From assembly GCF_026151205.1 (NCBI RefSeq), contig NC_087075.1, forward strand, positions 4,952,858 to 5,016,857: a stretch of 64,000 nucleotides of DNA, read 5' to 3'. The DNA is from Bolinopsis microptera (Eukaryota > Ctenophora > Tentaculata > Lobata > Bolinopsidae). Of this stretch, positions 45,401 to 57,535 are shown one piece after another; position 1 is the stretch's first letter, and every line of letters begins with the position of its first letter. The notes below the pieces were generated by a model. The model saw only the letters and a list, made by a program, of their open reading frames with translations, was not told where the DNA came from and ran no database searches. A program made the translations under genes and the position numbers.

Positions 45401-45875
45401 TGTTGGAGGACTTCGACGCGCCGCGCGAACTAGCATTCTTGCTTCGCACCGAAGGGAGGGAGTAATTACTTTTTCTACAAGCAAATTTTGGTTGTAAATC
45501 CAATATGGACGATTTGCTGCGCCGCGCGCCGATTTACTTGGCATATCACTGTTGCATCGTTTTAAATTATATAAATGACATCCAATTTATTATAATTAGT
45601 ATGTAAAATATAATTAAATGCTAGTATTAAATATTCATATAAATTTAAAGAAAAATTTTTGGGTTTGATTTGTTAAACTTTAGCTAAGAATGAGTTTAAA
45701 CATGCGCTTCTGTAACTTAATTTTACAACCGTGGTGGATATCGTCGACAATATTTCGCGTTGGATATTACAAAATTGTCTTCGTACGGATAGGGTTGCAA
45801 CAAATTTGAACTCCTATTTATTTATGTTGTATGCAAGTTGATACATTTTTGTTGACTGAAGTAGTTTTCAAATAA

Positions 45876-46653
45876 TCACCTTAATAACACCAGAATGTGT
45901 GTGTGTGTGTGTGTGTGTGTCTGTCTGTCTGTCTGTCCGTGTGTAATTTCCGGTCGGTTATACAAAAAAAACGGTAAGAGTTACGGGACTGATTTTTTCG
46001 GTATAGTGTCGACAAAACTCTGATGAAGCCCATAGGAAATTTTTTTAAAAATCGGCCGATGGTAAGTGGTTTAATTGATGGTTTTGTACCACAAATGTTA
46101 CATAAAATTGCGTGAGCAGAACGGCAAGAGTTACGGGGATTGCTCTCTCTCTCTCTCATTACTGTGTAATATGTTATAGCTGCATTTAAGTAGCGTCATA
46201 ATTGGATTAGCCCGGAAGTTTCGCTGTAATGTTATACCTTAAGCTTATTAGGGGAGGGGGGACTGTTAGTGTTTGGGGTCTGTTTGGACTGCAGAGAGAG
46301 AGAGAGAGAGAGAGAGAGTTCATACGACAATGTTATGCGTGTTTTCAAATATAATATGCGGGTGTGGTGCGGAGTTAACAAGGGTTAATTTCTATAACGA
46401 TTTAAATGAAAATAGAAAGCGGTTCAAGACGGGAGTGATGAGGTGTAATACTCGGTGTTCAGACCTTATGATCATGGAGTGTGGTGCCTCATGGCTAATA
46501 ATGACTTAATTATCCACTAGAAATAACTGATTATGAGATTATTGTTTAAGAAACTATTGGGTCACCTAATGCGGGTTTTGACTCAGCGGGTAATTACTTC
46601 TACCCTTTTTAACTGCGGCAGTGAAATCCCGGCCGTAGGCCGGGTTACACTAG
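45876..46653 (+). mobile_element. Non-autonomous Helitron, plus strand
   Basis: The 3' end at 46628-46653 is a perfect 7-bp-stem hairpin CCCGGCCGTAGGCCGGG followed by TTACACTAG and then T. A 5' start at ATC (45876) precedes GT and GTCT microsatellites that match the TGTCTGTCTG block of the 41.8-kb element. It shares the CGGTAAGAGTTACGGG and TAAGTGGTTTAATTGAT blocks. The GA microsatellite at 46293-46318 lies inside. Confidence 0.7.
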
Positions 46654-49619
46654 TTATTTTAATATAATGAAGTAGTAAAAATAGTGATTAAGACCATTTT
46701 AATGAAAATCCTTTTAAAAAGGAATTGAATAATTGCTATATTAGGCCTACTAGTGGAATTAGTTTACTAGGTTGTGGGTCTTTGATCGGATAGGACAGAA
46801 ATAGTTCCATTTTGATGTCGTTTTTCATTCTTGCTCTAGAGATCTTTGCTTGTTTTCTTAGCTCAGTTTTTCGTTCTTACTGTTTTTATGCCAGAAGTTT
46901 GTAATCGCCAAGCGTGATTTTACTTTTTCTAGCTGGATAGCTGTCGGTCAGTCGATTATAAAGTCTAGTAATATTTACAACTTTCTTTCTAGTTTATATA
47001 TGTAATTTACTTTCAATTAAGATACATTCACATTCTCAACTGTAGGGAAAACATTCTGTCGAAGGACTGTTTGCCATTTTTAACAGACTAATCATAATTC
47101 TAACGGCCCTGTTCTGTATATTTTTTTCGTTATTCTGTAGATTTTGACTCAGCACAGCAGCAGTTGGCAAAAAGGTGAGAACCGATTTGATTCGAATACA
47201 TGGTTTGATACAATAATCGATCAAGAATTTGATAAAATTTAGTAACCCGCAGTTTTTCTTGTTATTATCCTGCTGAAATCTTCTCTAGATTTTATTGACT
47301 TTGTCCATGATCTTCTCCGTCAGTATTTCCACTGGCTCCGCTTTGATAAGGTTCTAAACAGAAATTGTAAATCCTCAGCACAATCAACTGTGTAACTTTG
47401 ACTTAAATAATGTATACATTAATATCATTCTGACTCTGCAACGAAATTGTTTGTTCAAATTAGTTAAAGTAGGTACGTATATTCCTTAAACTGTGTCTGT
47501 ATGCTCCAAACTTGTCGATCGTTATGAGTCTGTTTTTGTCTCCACTTTTGTCTTACCTTACATTGTGTTTATGAATATTCAAACTTCGACTGTTAATATT
47601 CAACAGATTACCGTTCAACAATTTTAATTCTACTTACTTATCGAAGTTGTGATCATCGAACTCTCATAGTGCAATGTTAATGCTGTTTTCGTTGGTTTAA
47701 CAATTAACTTACGATACTTGAGTGCTCTGATATCAATTCTTCTTTACAATTATAATGATTCGCATGATAACGTGATGACTGCTGGTCTTAAGTCAATCTG
47801 CTTAATTGAATGTATTCAAACATAACCAGGAAGACATGATAATGAAGACGTTTAAAAATACGTATTTGAAAACTGTTGCTCTTTTATTTTCCAAAGCAAC
47901 AGGACCATTACTGTGTTTTAGTAATTCCCTACAATACAAGCCATAATATCTTACTGTTTGCATATCTGCAATTTAACCTTGAAATGCTGCTGCACATGTA
48001 GTTACCGTGTTTAGAGCAGTGTCTATTTTTCTCAACTTTTGGTCAAATTTATCATGGTAACGATTGATTTGGTTGCTTATTGAGATACTAAACTGGATTT
48101 ACGGGGAATAGGACAGAGAAAATTCTGGACACCTGTCAGCAATGTAAACATTGTATTTGTCGTTGCCCGCCCTGATTTTCTTCCTTAAATCTGATATAGG
48201 TTTGCTATCGTACGGTCGAGTGTCTATTACTCTAGTAGCTGAGTGTAGTCAAGTGTAATCGTTGATTATTAGGTCATTCCAAACCAAAATCATCTAGATA
48301 CCCAATTAGTATCGCTATTGCCAGTTTTTTGACATTTCATAAAACATCAAACCCATCAAAATATCTTATTTAACTTTCCAATTTAAATATTGAATAGTCA
48401 TTAAAAGTGGTTTAATTTCACCCAAATTCATTTTTCAACGAAGGAGGAAGCTGGTATTAGAGGAATATTAAAATGTAATAATTAAATGTAGAGGGATTTG
48501 TGTGGTATTGATGAGTGAGTCACAGTATTTAAAAAGGTTCAGGAACTGGAGTACACAGAAGCCTATAACTGGCGACTGCGGGATAACAAATAATTTGACA
48601 ACAGATAATTTTACAGTTAAGTTATGCAGTCACTGGATCGCCGGGGTGGAGCAAAGAGCTCGGTTTTAAGAATAATACCTTATAACAATAATACCTTATA
48701 ATTGAAGGTATTACGACTTTTATATCTCTGCGTTAATTAATTGAGGGGTTTTGTAGTATAGCTTGTTGTTCAATACACTGAATTGTGTACTCGACTTCTT
48801 AATATTATACTTAGGTTTCCTAAATATAGCACGGATCATTTTGATTTTCAGTCATAACAATATTTTAAAATATATAATATTTTAAAATAATATTTGGATG
48901 TGGTCATGGACTTCCGAGCTTCTTATATTCTTTGCAAATGCTGATACCCACGTGACAATTCCGTAAATGTGCCCAGTAAAAGCAATGTGCCCAGTAAAAG
49001 CATTTCAAATTTAAGTTAAGTTTATAATGTATATTATATGTTAAATATGTCTCTACATGCCATGTATTACATCTCCCTTACATCTCGGTGTACACTGTTC
49101 ATGCCATCTTCAGTACATTTTACATTTTTACCGAAACTGGTTAGGTCGCTAACAGAATCACCTAGAAATATTCTTTGAGAAATCACGTGGGCGGCGCGCC
49201 GATATCAAGTGACATAAATCATAAATTTGTAATCAGAGGACCGTACAAAGTAGCGCTCCTTATAAGGTTTAAATATTCCGTTACACGGTTCATACTTGAT
49301 TTATAGGCTACACTTGAATGTATCGTGCTAAAAAGTCTTCTCGATATCGATAAACGAGGCGCTAACATTTAATTGTCTTACATTTTAATCAGGCGGTATA
49401 AGATCAATACGAATTACGAAAGTTGAAACACAGCATAAAATAGTTTATCGAATAATCTTTATTGTTTTTTAATGTGTACTGCTAATTTTCTAACATATTT
49501 CCTGATCATTATTGTATCTACTAACCAAGTTATCATATTTGGAGCAAGAATATGAAGTGAATACCTATTTAATCTTGATTCACATATTTCTCTAATTTAA
49601 TTTCCAAAATTCTGATATC
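46654..49619. other. Gene-poor AT-rich region
   Basis: No confident gene. A minus-strand stretch at 47036-47224 reads LQNNEKNIQNRAVRIMISLL, reminiscent of a LINE RT thumb region (weak). A palindromic AATATTTTAAAATATATAATATT block lies near 48862-48895. Confidence 0.4.
47036..47224 (-). pseudogene. Possible LINE RT remnant
   Basis: A 62-codon frame containing NIQNRAVRIMISLLK, a pattern (LQNRAVRII) common before the C-terminus of LINE reverse transcriptases. Too short to assign to a family. Confidence 0.3.
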
Positions 49620-50945
49620 TGATTATATAATGGTAATCTCATAATCTGTCGCTCATAGATATAATATGTTTATGTCTTATCAATAAATGATATTTTCTTA
49701 TAGGATGGTTACCAAGACACAACTCTACTGTCTACAGGAGAAAAACAAGTCGACTTGCCTTATGCCTTGCTTTGCGTGTTTTAGCTGATGACTATAATTC
49801 TCAAGTGCGAAATGTTTGTCAAATACAACTATAAAAGGTTTTTATTTAAATGTCGATAAATTGGGAATTTTTGAAACAGAGTTTTACAGTGGAACATTTT
49901 AATAAACTTACTTATGATAGCCGCTAAGCTGAAATTATCATGATTCATTTTTCAGCAATATGCAATGATGAGTAGCTCAAATTTATCCTTGTGAAGTGCC
50001 ATGCTGTTGTATTTTGCGCACTTTACGACCTAGTTGAGATCATACTGTAATATCTCAGCATCTGCTTGACTATAGATGTGCCGTAGAATTTATTTTATAT
50101 AATTTAATTTCCAAAATTGTGATATAGTGGTCGTCTTCTTAAATCAATATACATATGTTCATGTCTTATCAATGAACCTTATTTTCTCATAGGATGGTTA
50201 CAAAAACTGGGGAAAAACTGCACTCTACGCAGACAAAAACAAGCCGTATTGCCTAAGCTTCAGATGATAATAATTACTCTTCAAGTTCAGACGATTTTAC
50301 AATAACAAAATCTCAGGTAAAATAGTTATACATTTTATACTTATCATTTATTATGTGGGTATCATGTTCTATAAGTTAGTTTCTTTAATCTACGAACTGC
50401 TCTGTAAAAATTGCTTACAGCAATAATATATATTGTAGATAGCTGCTAATATATAAGCTAATATATTCGGTGAAATTACCATAAACAATTTTTCAGGGAC
50501 AAACGAAAATCAACAGTTCGTGTCATGGCCGAGGATATTTCCTGAATAATTTTGCTGTAAGTTACTAATTTGTATTAACTTTAAGGTTGATTAAAAATAC
50601 GGTATGTAAGTTTCAAATGCGTTACGGTGCCGTCTTATTACTAGGATCTAATAGTCACAATTAAAAACGTCCGATATGGGAATTGATCTGAAAAGAATTT
50701 TGAGCATTTCAGTGATGATTTATATGACACAAAAATTGTGTTCATGTAATTTCAATCTTTAATCCAATAGGTTAATAACTTTTTTTTCAGTTGGAATATG
50801 AGCGGACTACATAAGCCTGACAATCCTGATTCCTACATCCGTAACTTCAAGGAGGTTTCAAACGGGATTGGAGCTACGTGTACGTCTGCGGACTGGGATG
50901 TGGCAATAAAATGGAAAAACGCTATCAAAATGTCAATTATATAAT
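49620..50945 (+). other. Possible small multi-exon gene with a duplicated segment
   Basis: Two related segments (49620-49800 and 50110-50290) each place a TTCTYATAG acceptor before GATGGTTAC: the first reads DGYQDTTLLSTGEKQVD, the second DGYKNWGKTALYADKNKPYC. Further on, an AG/GGACAAACG...GCT/GTAAGT interval (50497-50556) reads GQTKINSSCHGRGYFLNNFA. A final acceptor (TTTTTTTCAG, 50790) precedes an ATG frame (50798-50944) MSGLHKPDNPDSYIRNF. I recognise no family; this may be a taxon-specific secreted peptide gene, or chance. Confidence 0.3.
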
Positions 50946-50964
50946 GAATAATTACTATTCGTTT

Positions 50965-51680
50965 AAAGAAGCAAGATTTTGTTCAAAATTTAAAACTTTT
51001 GGGGATTCAATAGAATAGAAATTGAACGGTATTTGTAAATTTTTAGCCCCTTATTTATTTCACAGATAGAGAAGAAGCAAGATTTTGTTCAAAATTTAAA
51101 ACTTTTGGGGATTCAATAGAATAGAAATTGAACGGTATTTGTAAATGTTTAGCCCCTTATTTATTTCACAGATAGAGAAGAAGCAAGATTTTGTTCAAAA
51201 TTAAAAACTTTTGGGGATTCAATAGAATAGAAACTAAACGGTTTTTGTAAATGTTTAGCCCCTTATTTATTTCACAGATAGGGAAGAAGCAAGATTTTGT
51301 TCAAAACTTTTGGGGATTCAATAGAATAGAAATTGAACGGTATTTGTAAATGTTTAGCCCCTTATTTATTTCACAGATAGGGAAGAAGCAAGATTTTGTT
51401 CAAAATTTAAAACTTTTGGGGATTCAATAGAATAGAAATTGAACGGTATTTGTAAATGTTTAGCCCCTTATTTATTTCACAGATAGGGAAGAAGCAAGAT
51501 TTTGTTCAAAATGTAAAACTTTTGGAGATTCAATAGAATAGAAATTGAACGGTATTTGTAAATGTTTAGCCCCTTATTTATTTCACAGATAGGGAAGAAG
51601 CAAGATTTTGTTCAAAATTTAAAACTTTTGGGGATTCAATAGAATAGAAATTGAACGGTATTTGTAAATGTTTAGTCCCT
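50965..51680. repeat. 106-bp tandem repeat, 7 copies
   Basis: Units start GAAGCAAGATTTTGTTC at 50968, 51074, 51180, 51286, 51385, 51491 and 51597; the fourth has a 7-bp deletion. Copies differ by a few bases. The array follows directly the last exon-like frame at 50945. Confidence 0.93.
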
Positions 51681-52435
51681 GATCTTAATATAAATATATT
51701 TCATATAATATAACTGTAAAGTGTAAATAAAGCAGGTATTTGGAAGAGATGATAGTATGCTTGTTTATAATACTTTATCGTGACTGTATTAACAAGAACT
51801 TTCAGCATTATTGATATTCAATAACGGAACAGCGGGTTTCTAGACTAATTACTATTAGTGCATTTTTGTTTTATATTTATCTCTAGTAACAATTTCTTCT
51901 TAGATTTACTATTTTCAACATTTAATTAAGATTGTTTAATGCCATTTCATATGTTGTTTCAATGCTGCTATTTCCCGAGTGGAATTATACCCAGAAATAG
52001 ATTTTGATTAAATTGGCTTTTAACTTTTTTACGTTCGAGTTAATAGGTTTTACTTTTAATGATTATATAAATTTTTCTTGTAAAAGTTTGTATCTAAAAT
52101 GTTGTACAGATGTAATTTATTTACGAAGGATTCAATTTAACATAGCGTGTTTCCCTTCGTGTCTAAATGAAACATACGTATGCATTAATTCAATTCGACA
52201 GGACTTTTGGTTTGCAAGGTGCACTTAAAATGACAGCCTTCCTAATGGACGACTACCTGACATTAATTAAAATGTTGTCCAGATCGTAAAAATATCAATT
52301 TTAACGCTCCCAGTTTGACTACGCTGGCCATGCGCGGCTCTTTTACACGTGCTAGATGACCATTTTGTGTAAAGAAAGTACAAATCGTCATCAATTTGTA
52401 AAGACGCGCATCACAATGCGCGTGATCAGAGTAAA
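51681..52435. other. Non-coding AT-rich stretch
   Basis: AATAAA at about 51727 may serve a transcript from the 49.6-50.9 kb exon-like region. No other feature was seen. Confidence 0.35.
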
Positions 52436-52910
52436 TATCTCAATCGCAGCTCGGAGAGGCCCAGTAGCGCATTTACTCGCCGATCTTGCGAGAAGCATAA
52501 TTGAGTGCACGGCCCAATAATCGCGCTACAAAGCTTTATATAGCCTTAAACAATTTAGAATTGTATAATAAAATGAAAATTATAAAGGGGATTCTTTCTC
52601 GTACCTGTAATTGTATTTGGAACTGGAAGTGGAGTAAAAACGTTTTCGACTCTGGACTCTGATCCTTGGAAGACTTCGCCGCGCAAACTAGCATTCTTGC
52701 TTCGCATCGAAGACAAAATCTGACATCGAAGACAAGACCTGACAAGATTGTAGCGCGATGCACTACTGGGTCGCGCCGCGCATCAAATAATTCTTCTCGC
52801 AACCACATATCGGCGAGATGCGAAGGATTGACATCGTGAATCAACTGACAAGATCGTTGCTCTGCTTCGCAGAGCAACGATCTGGAAGGGTTGACATTGT
52901 CAATCAACTC
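52436..52910. repeat. GCGC-rich dispersed repeats, copies 3 and 4 (opposed)
   Basis: A plus-oriented copy (about 52440-52540, CGCAGCTCGGAGAGGCCCAG through AATCGCGCTACAA) and an inverted copy (about 52668-52860, beginning TTGTAGCGCGATGCACTA at 52739). A perfect small hairpin AGATCGTTGCTCTGC / complement lies at 52850-52881. Confidence 0.65.
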
Positions 52911-53129
52911 TAATCCCTTAACGGGTGTTACCTGGGGACCTCAGGCTATCATGTTCATAAACATGAACATAAATAGAATAGAGATTCGGCGGAATGACAG
53001 GCTGAGTGCGGCCCACAGTGCACAGGATGAGCAAAGTGCAAAGAAACTGCGACAAACGGGCACTAACTGTCACAAACTGCTACTAACTGCCAGTTTGTAG
53101 CAGTTTGTGGTAGTTTCTTTGCACTTTGC

Positions 53130-54590
53130 TCCTCCTGTGGGCCCAGTAAAACGGGTGATACATGATACTCGTAAAATATCTGTTCCATATATTACAGGAC
53201 CGTCGACGAGTCCAACTTGGCGCGCGTCCTGGTAGGTTGTAATAGGCAGTGCGCCATCGACAATAAGACGCGCGCGCTGACCATTGAATGGTTTTTTAGC
53301 TCTTATTTCGGCCAGCACATTATTTTGGAAACAATCGAAAAGTTATGATACTTCCCGTATAACAATTTTGTTGAAATTTGGTCAGCTTACGTAAACACTT
53401 ATGTTCTACTGAACCTAATTTAGTTTGAGCAATTTCGATGATCAGAATTTGAGTTATCAACGAATTTATACCTATTTTGTCATTTTTAGACCTCTTAATC
53501 AAGGCCAATCTCTCCCAACTAAATTAGGTTCGGTAGTTAAGTATGATTGGAAGATTCTGACAAATTTTCAGCATGATTCATGTTCAGGAACCGAAGATAT
53601 GACAGAATAATACGACAAAAGTCAACGAATTTCGTCAAATTACGCGACTTTTACACCTAATTTTGCTCCAAAAGCCGCGCACCATCAAATATGGCACCTA
53701 GGCGAAACTCACTGATCATTCCAAAAAGGTATAATAAATTTGGTACTGTGAAAATTCTCACAGTCTTTAGAAAACGATGGTACAAAAATTTTGAAAATCC
53801 GAGCAAGTTTATTTTTATCGTGCACCGCCTAGTTGTAAACCTATGTATGAGGTAGTGCGCCATCGACAGTGAGCCGCGCGTGCCGACTGTAGGATGGTTT
53901 TTTAGCGCTAATTTCGGCCAGCACAATTTTCTTCAAACAAATAGATATTTAGTATCCTTTCCGACCTCCGATTGCAACAAAAATTGGTAAGCTTACTCAT
54001 AAACTTACAAGGAAAGTGTCTGAAAAATTTAAAGCATATCCAACAAATAAACATTATGTTACAGCTAAAAGCAGCGTATTTTGCCCCATTTTGATCACTA
54101 TATCAACCCCGATATCCACCAAATTTTTCGGACAGTTGTGAAAGCCCTATTGGAAGGTCGTCGCCAATTTTCAGAATGATCTCATTCAAGGACAAAGGAA
54201 CTGAAGATATATCCGAATAATACGACAAAAATTGTAGGTTTACAACCTACCAGGACGCGCGCCGAGTTGGACTCGTCGAATATATGGAACAAATATTTTA
54301 CGAGTATCACCCGTTAAGACAAAAATCAACGAATTTGGTCAAATTACGCGACTTTTACAGCTACTTTTGCTCCAAAAGCCGCGCACCATCAAATTAAATA
54401 TGGCACCTAGGCGAAACTCACTAATCTTTCCAAAAAGGTATAACAAATTTGGTATTGTGAAAATTCTCACAGTCTCTAGAAAACAGTGGTACAAAAATTT
54501 TAAAAATCTGAGCAAGTTTATTTTTATCGTGCACCCCCTAGTAAACCTACAACTGATCCCCAACTTATCTCCAGAAGAAAAATCAGTTCT
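53130..54590. repeat. Composite repeat: inverted ends around a 240-bp direct duplication
   Basis: About 53148-53245 (GATACTCGTAAAATATCTGTT through GGTAGGTTGTAA) is inverted at about 54236-54315. A 240-bp block (CAACGAATTTCGTCAAATTACG through TTTTATCGTGCACC) is present directly at 53613-53830 and 54328-54540. The minus-strand open frames at 53657-53926 and 54339-54632 are these duplicated blocks and show no recognisable protein. Confidence 0.65.
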
Positions 54591-54719
54591 ATGAATAAAT
54601 CTCAATTTTGTAAGACAAATATAATAGGACATTAGTTCCGTTCCTCATCATTAAACGGCAAACGCACATCGAGGCAGCTGCATAACAAAATATGTGTTTA
54701 CACTCGTCCGAGTATGGAG

Positions 54720-54844
54720 TAAGTAAATTTCTCGATTGATTCAAGATGTCAATCCTTCGCATCTCGCCAATCTGCATACTATACGTGGTTGCAAGAAGAA
54801 TTATTTGATGCGCGGCGCGGCCCAGTATTAGTGCATCGCGCTAC
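54720..54844. repeat. GCGC-rich dispersed repeat, copy 5
   Basis: Runs from GATTGATTCAAGATGTCAATCC to TAGTGCATCGCGCTACAA and abuts the LINE fragment at 54842. The sequence is the complement of the copy at 52739-52860. Confidence 0.7.
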
Positions 54845-55820
54845 AAGATGCTCTTGAAACTACTCACTTGAAAATTCTTAAATGGATATTGGGTGTCCAC
54901 AAAAAGGCAAATAAGAACTTCTGCTACGGAGATACTCATACAGGTAGAAGTAGAACCCCCTGGACAGTAACCGTCCTCCCTCAATGTATTGCCTACTTCT
55001 GCATGTAGAGCATCACAAGCGGTATATAGTAGGTAACGTGAACACCCTCTTGCACCATACATTTCAGGAACAGAAACAATTGAACCTTACCTGGTATGAT
55101 GCATGGTCTACTATAATCAAGACGAGCACTGTCGCTAAGCCATGCTGTAGAGCATCACAAGCGGTATATAGTAGGTAACGTGAACACCCTCTTGCACCAT
55201 ACATTTCAGGAACAGAAACAATTGAACCTTACCTGGTATGATGCATGGTCTACTATAATCAAGACGAGCACTGTCGCTAAGCCACACCCACCCCACACCC
55301 TTGCGGCTCGTGAACACATACACAAAACATTTGTTAACCACTGGAGGAAGGATCTTCACAACCAGCCCAAAATGTCATTCTACACTGCGGTCAAAGCTGA
55401 GTTTGGTGAAGAACTGTACTTACAGCTCCCATGCAGGGGTAAAAGAGCTAACATTGCTAAACGTCGATCTAGCAGTCACGATTTGAGGATTGAGAAAGGT
55501 CGCTACACTGGAGATCGCTACAACACAGCACTGAAAACATATCGCTTTTGCTGCTCCTCAGACTCCGACGTTATGCGGTTCTTCGAAGAACTACCATTCT
55601 TTGAAACACTAATCCTTAAAACCGAGGACCACGTCATAAATGAATGCCCCAGCTACAACTCCCTCCGGTCCAACCTCTCAGACAACCTTAAAAGCCTCAT
55701 AGTGCTCAAAGAATATGGGGCCATCATGAACTGAGAACTCATTCCATGCAACAGAATTTGGAAAGTACCTCACAGAATCCTTTCACCTTCGAAATCCGCC
55801 CGAAAAGAAGTCCTAGTCAT
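54842..55820 (+). pseudogene. LINE ORF2 C-terminal fragment with internal 142-bp tandem duplication
   Basis: Codons from 54845 read HLKILKWILGVHKKANKNF and RTPWTVTVLPQCIAYF, then a stop. A 142-bp segment (starting GTAGAGCATCACAAGC) is present twice (55005 and 55147), which breaks the frame. A long frame to 55734 continues with NHWRKDLHNQPKMSFYTAVK, FGEELYLQLP and EDHVINECPSYNSLR; a further shift near 55735 leads to TEFGKYLTESFHLRNPP. It is related to the larger fragment at 59798-60904 and is inactive. Confidence 0.82.
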
Positions 55821-56060
55821 CACCTTCGATTTCCTACTCATCGTCATTAACTCATCTCCGTGAATTTTTTACTCGTATTTAAATTATTATATTCGATTTT
55901 TTTCCGTGAAAGCGGTTAATTTTTAAGATTTTATTTTTATAGCATTCTCTCGATTTTTAGAGTTCTGATCGTCTTTATGAATTGCTGTATTACCAAGACG
56001 AGTTCGTTATAGTGTTCTCCTTGGTCATTTCATGTTTAATTCCTGTTTAATTCCAACTGA

Positions 56061-56413
56061 ACCGTCCGCAAATGCAAAATCTAAAATGATACCGAGAATG
56101 AAATCGCAAATCGGTAGCTTGCTTTTCCCATTCATTCACGGTTTACGAATTTTAATAAGTTTCGATTAATAACATCAATCACATGCTTGATGCTGTAAAA
56201 ATCTCTTCGGGTTGCTTTCGAGTCGATACCTAGTATTTCGGGATAAGGGTGGTAGTTAGTCTCCAATTAGCTGATGTTTATTGAATCTTTATTGCCGAGT
56301 ACAGCTGCCTTCGGGTAGTTTTTCTTAATCTATTTGCTATTACAATTGTATATGAATGGGAAAAGCGAGAGACCGATTTCATTCTCGGTATCATTTTGCA
56401 TTTGCGGACGGTT
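56061..56413. repeat. Inverted-repeat element of about 353 bp
   Basis: Arms of about 65-75 bp (AACCGTCCGCAAATGCAAAAT at 56061 and its complement ending about 56413) enclose about 215 bp with no gene. MITE-like, family unknown. Confidence 0.6.
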
Positions 56414-56744
56414 ATTCAAATTAACATCATTTCCTTTTGTTTGAGAAAGAGAGACACTGGCAGCGGTCCACTCTACCCATGAATATGGGTTTTGGTCAAA
56501 TATCATCTCTTTTTGATTATCATTGATCAAGTCAGTCAGCATATCTGTCGGTCACTGACTGAAAGTGAATATGCCACTTTATACTCATTCAAGTTGGTAT
56601 TAATATTATATTCAAATATATTATGCCATTTAACTGTCGCGTGGAAAGCAAAATTTGTTCGAAATCACGAATGAGCAAAATTCTCACGTGTAAAGAAGGA
56701 GCAAGGTAGGAAAACTTTCCGGTAAATTTTCAGAATTGAACAAT

Positions 56745-57020
56745 TTTAACATGGTTTTTATATTAATTATATATTAAGGCACCTGAATATCAATATGGCG
56801 ATTTTGGGTATTTTTGCCGAATTTCGTATAACCAATAACACAGTGCTTCATGCTTGGTGCTGGCGCGTATTTTGCGCAAATTTCTTAAAAACCTCCACAT
56901 TGACATAACTATTTCTTATTCCTGTCATCTTTGACATCGAATTAGAATGTAATGAACTAAAAATAAACCTACTGAACGACTTCCAATGAGCGCGCAGCCT
57001 TAATGCCTGAAAAAACAGTA
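56745..57020. repeat. Dispersed repeat, inverted copy at 59.15-59.38 kb
   Basis: Contains AATATGGCGATTTTGGG, GCTGGCGCGTATTTTGCGC and TCCTGTCATCTTTGACAT, all found as complements in reverse order at about 59220-59340. Confidence 0.7.
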
Positions 57021-57454
57021 AAGCACTAAAGGGGGTATCCGTATAATACACTAAAGGGGGTATAATACTAATAGTATGGGAGGTCATACTATGTATTATA
57101 TGTGGGGTATTACTATATGAATGTGGGCCTGGGGGTATTACGGATAAAAAATGAGAATCTGCATATTTTGTATCTTTGTTAGTGTTATATATATTTGCCC
57201 TTCTGTATAATGTCCTATTGTTCATATCCTCGAACATTTCAAATAGTTAACGAGTTGTTTTGTAGTGCAAAAATATCAAAATAGTCGTTATAAAATATAA
57301 GTACCGTAGGACAATTCGTCAAACATGGTGTTTAGTTATTGTTAAGTTGAGATTTGAGAGCTATATTTAGATTTACCTCTATCGATTATCTGTATATATA
57401 TTATATATACTATATATATATACTATATAGGAGACAAGAGATTCGCCATCAATC

Positions 57455-57535
57455 TTAGTGGACGCGAGTAGTCGGAGTCCTACTCCTAGTCCGAGGACTG
57501 AGGAGGGTTAAGACTCCTCGGACTAGGACTACATT
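57455..57535. repeat. Hairpin (CCTAGTCCGAGGA arms) and AT microsatellite
   Basis: 13-bp perfect arms around about 17 bp. A TATATA tract (57390-57430) lies just upstream. Confidence 0.6.

Noticed and set aside
45207-45503. 98-codon frame with NPNPNPN repeats
   Set aside because: It is the translation of the TTAGGG-like repeat.
46010-46045. Second hammerhead candidate (CTGATGAAGCCCATAGGAAA)
   Set aside because: It has CTGATGA and GAAA-like parts, but no G before AAA after a proper stem II and no closing stem; it lies inside a Helitron.
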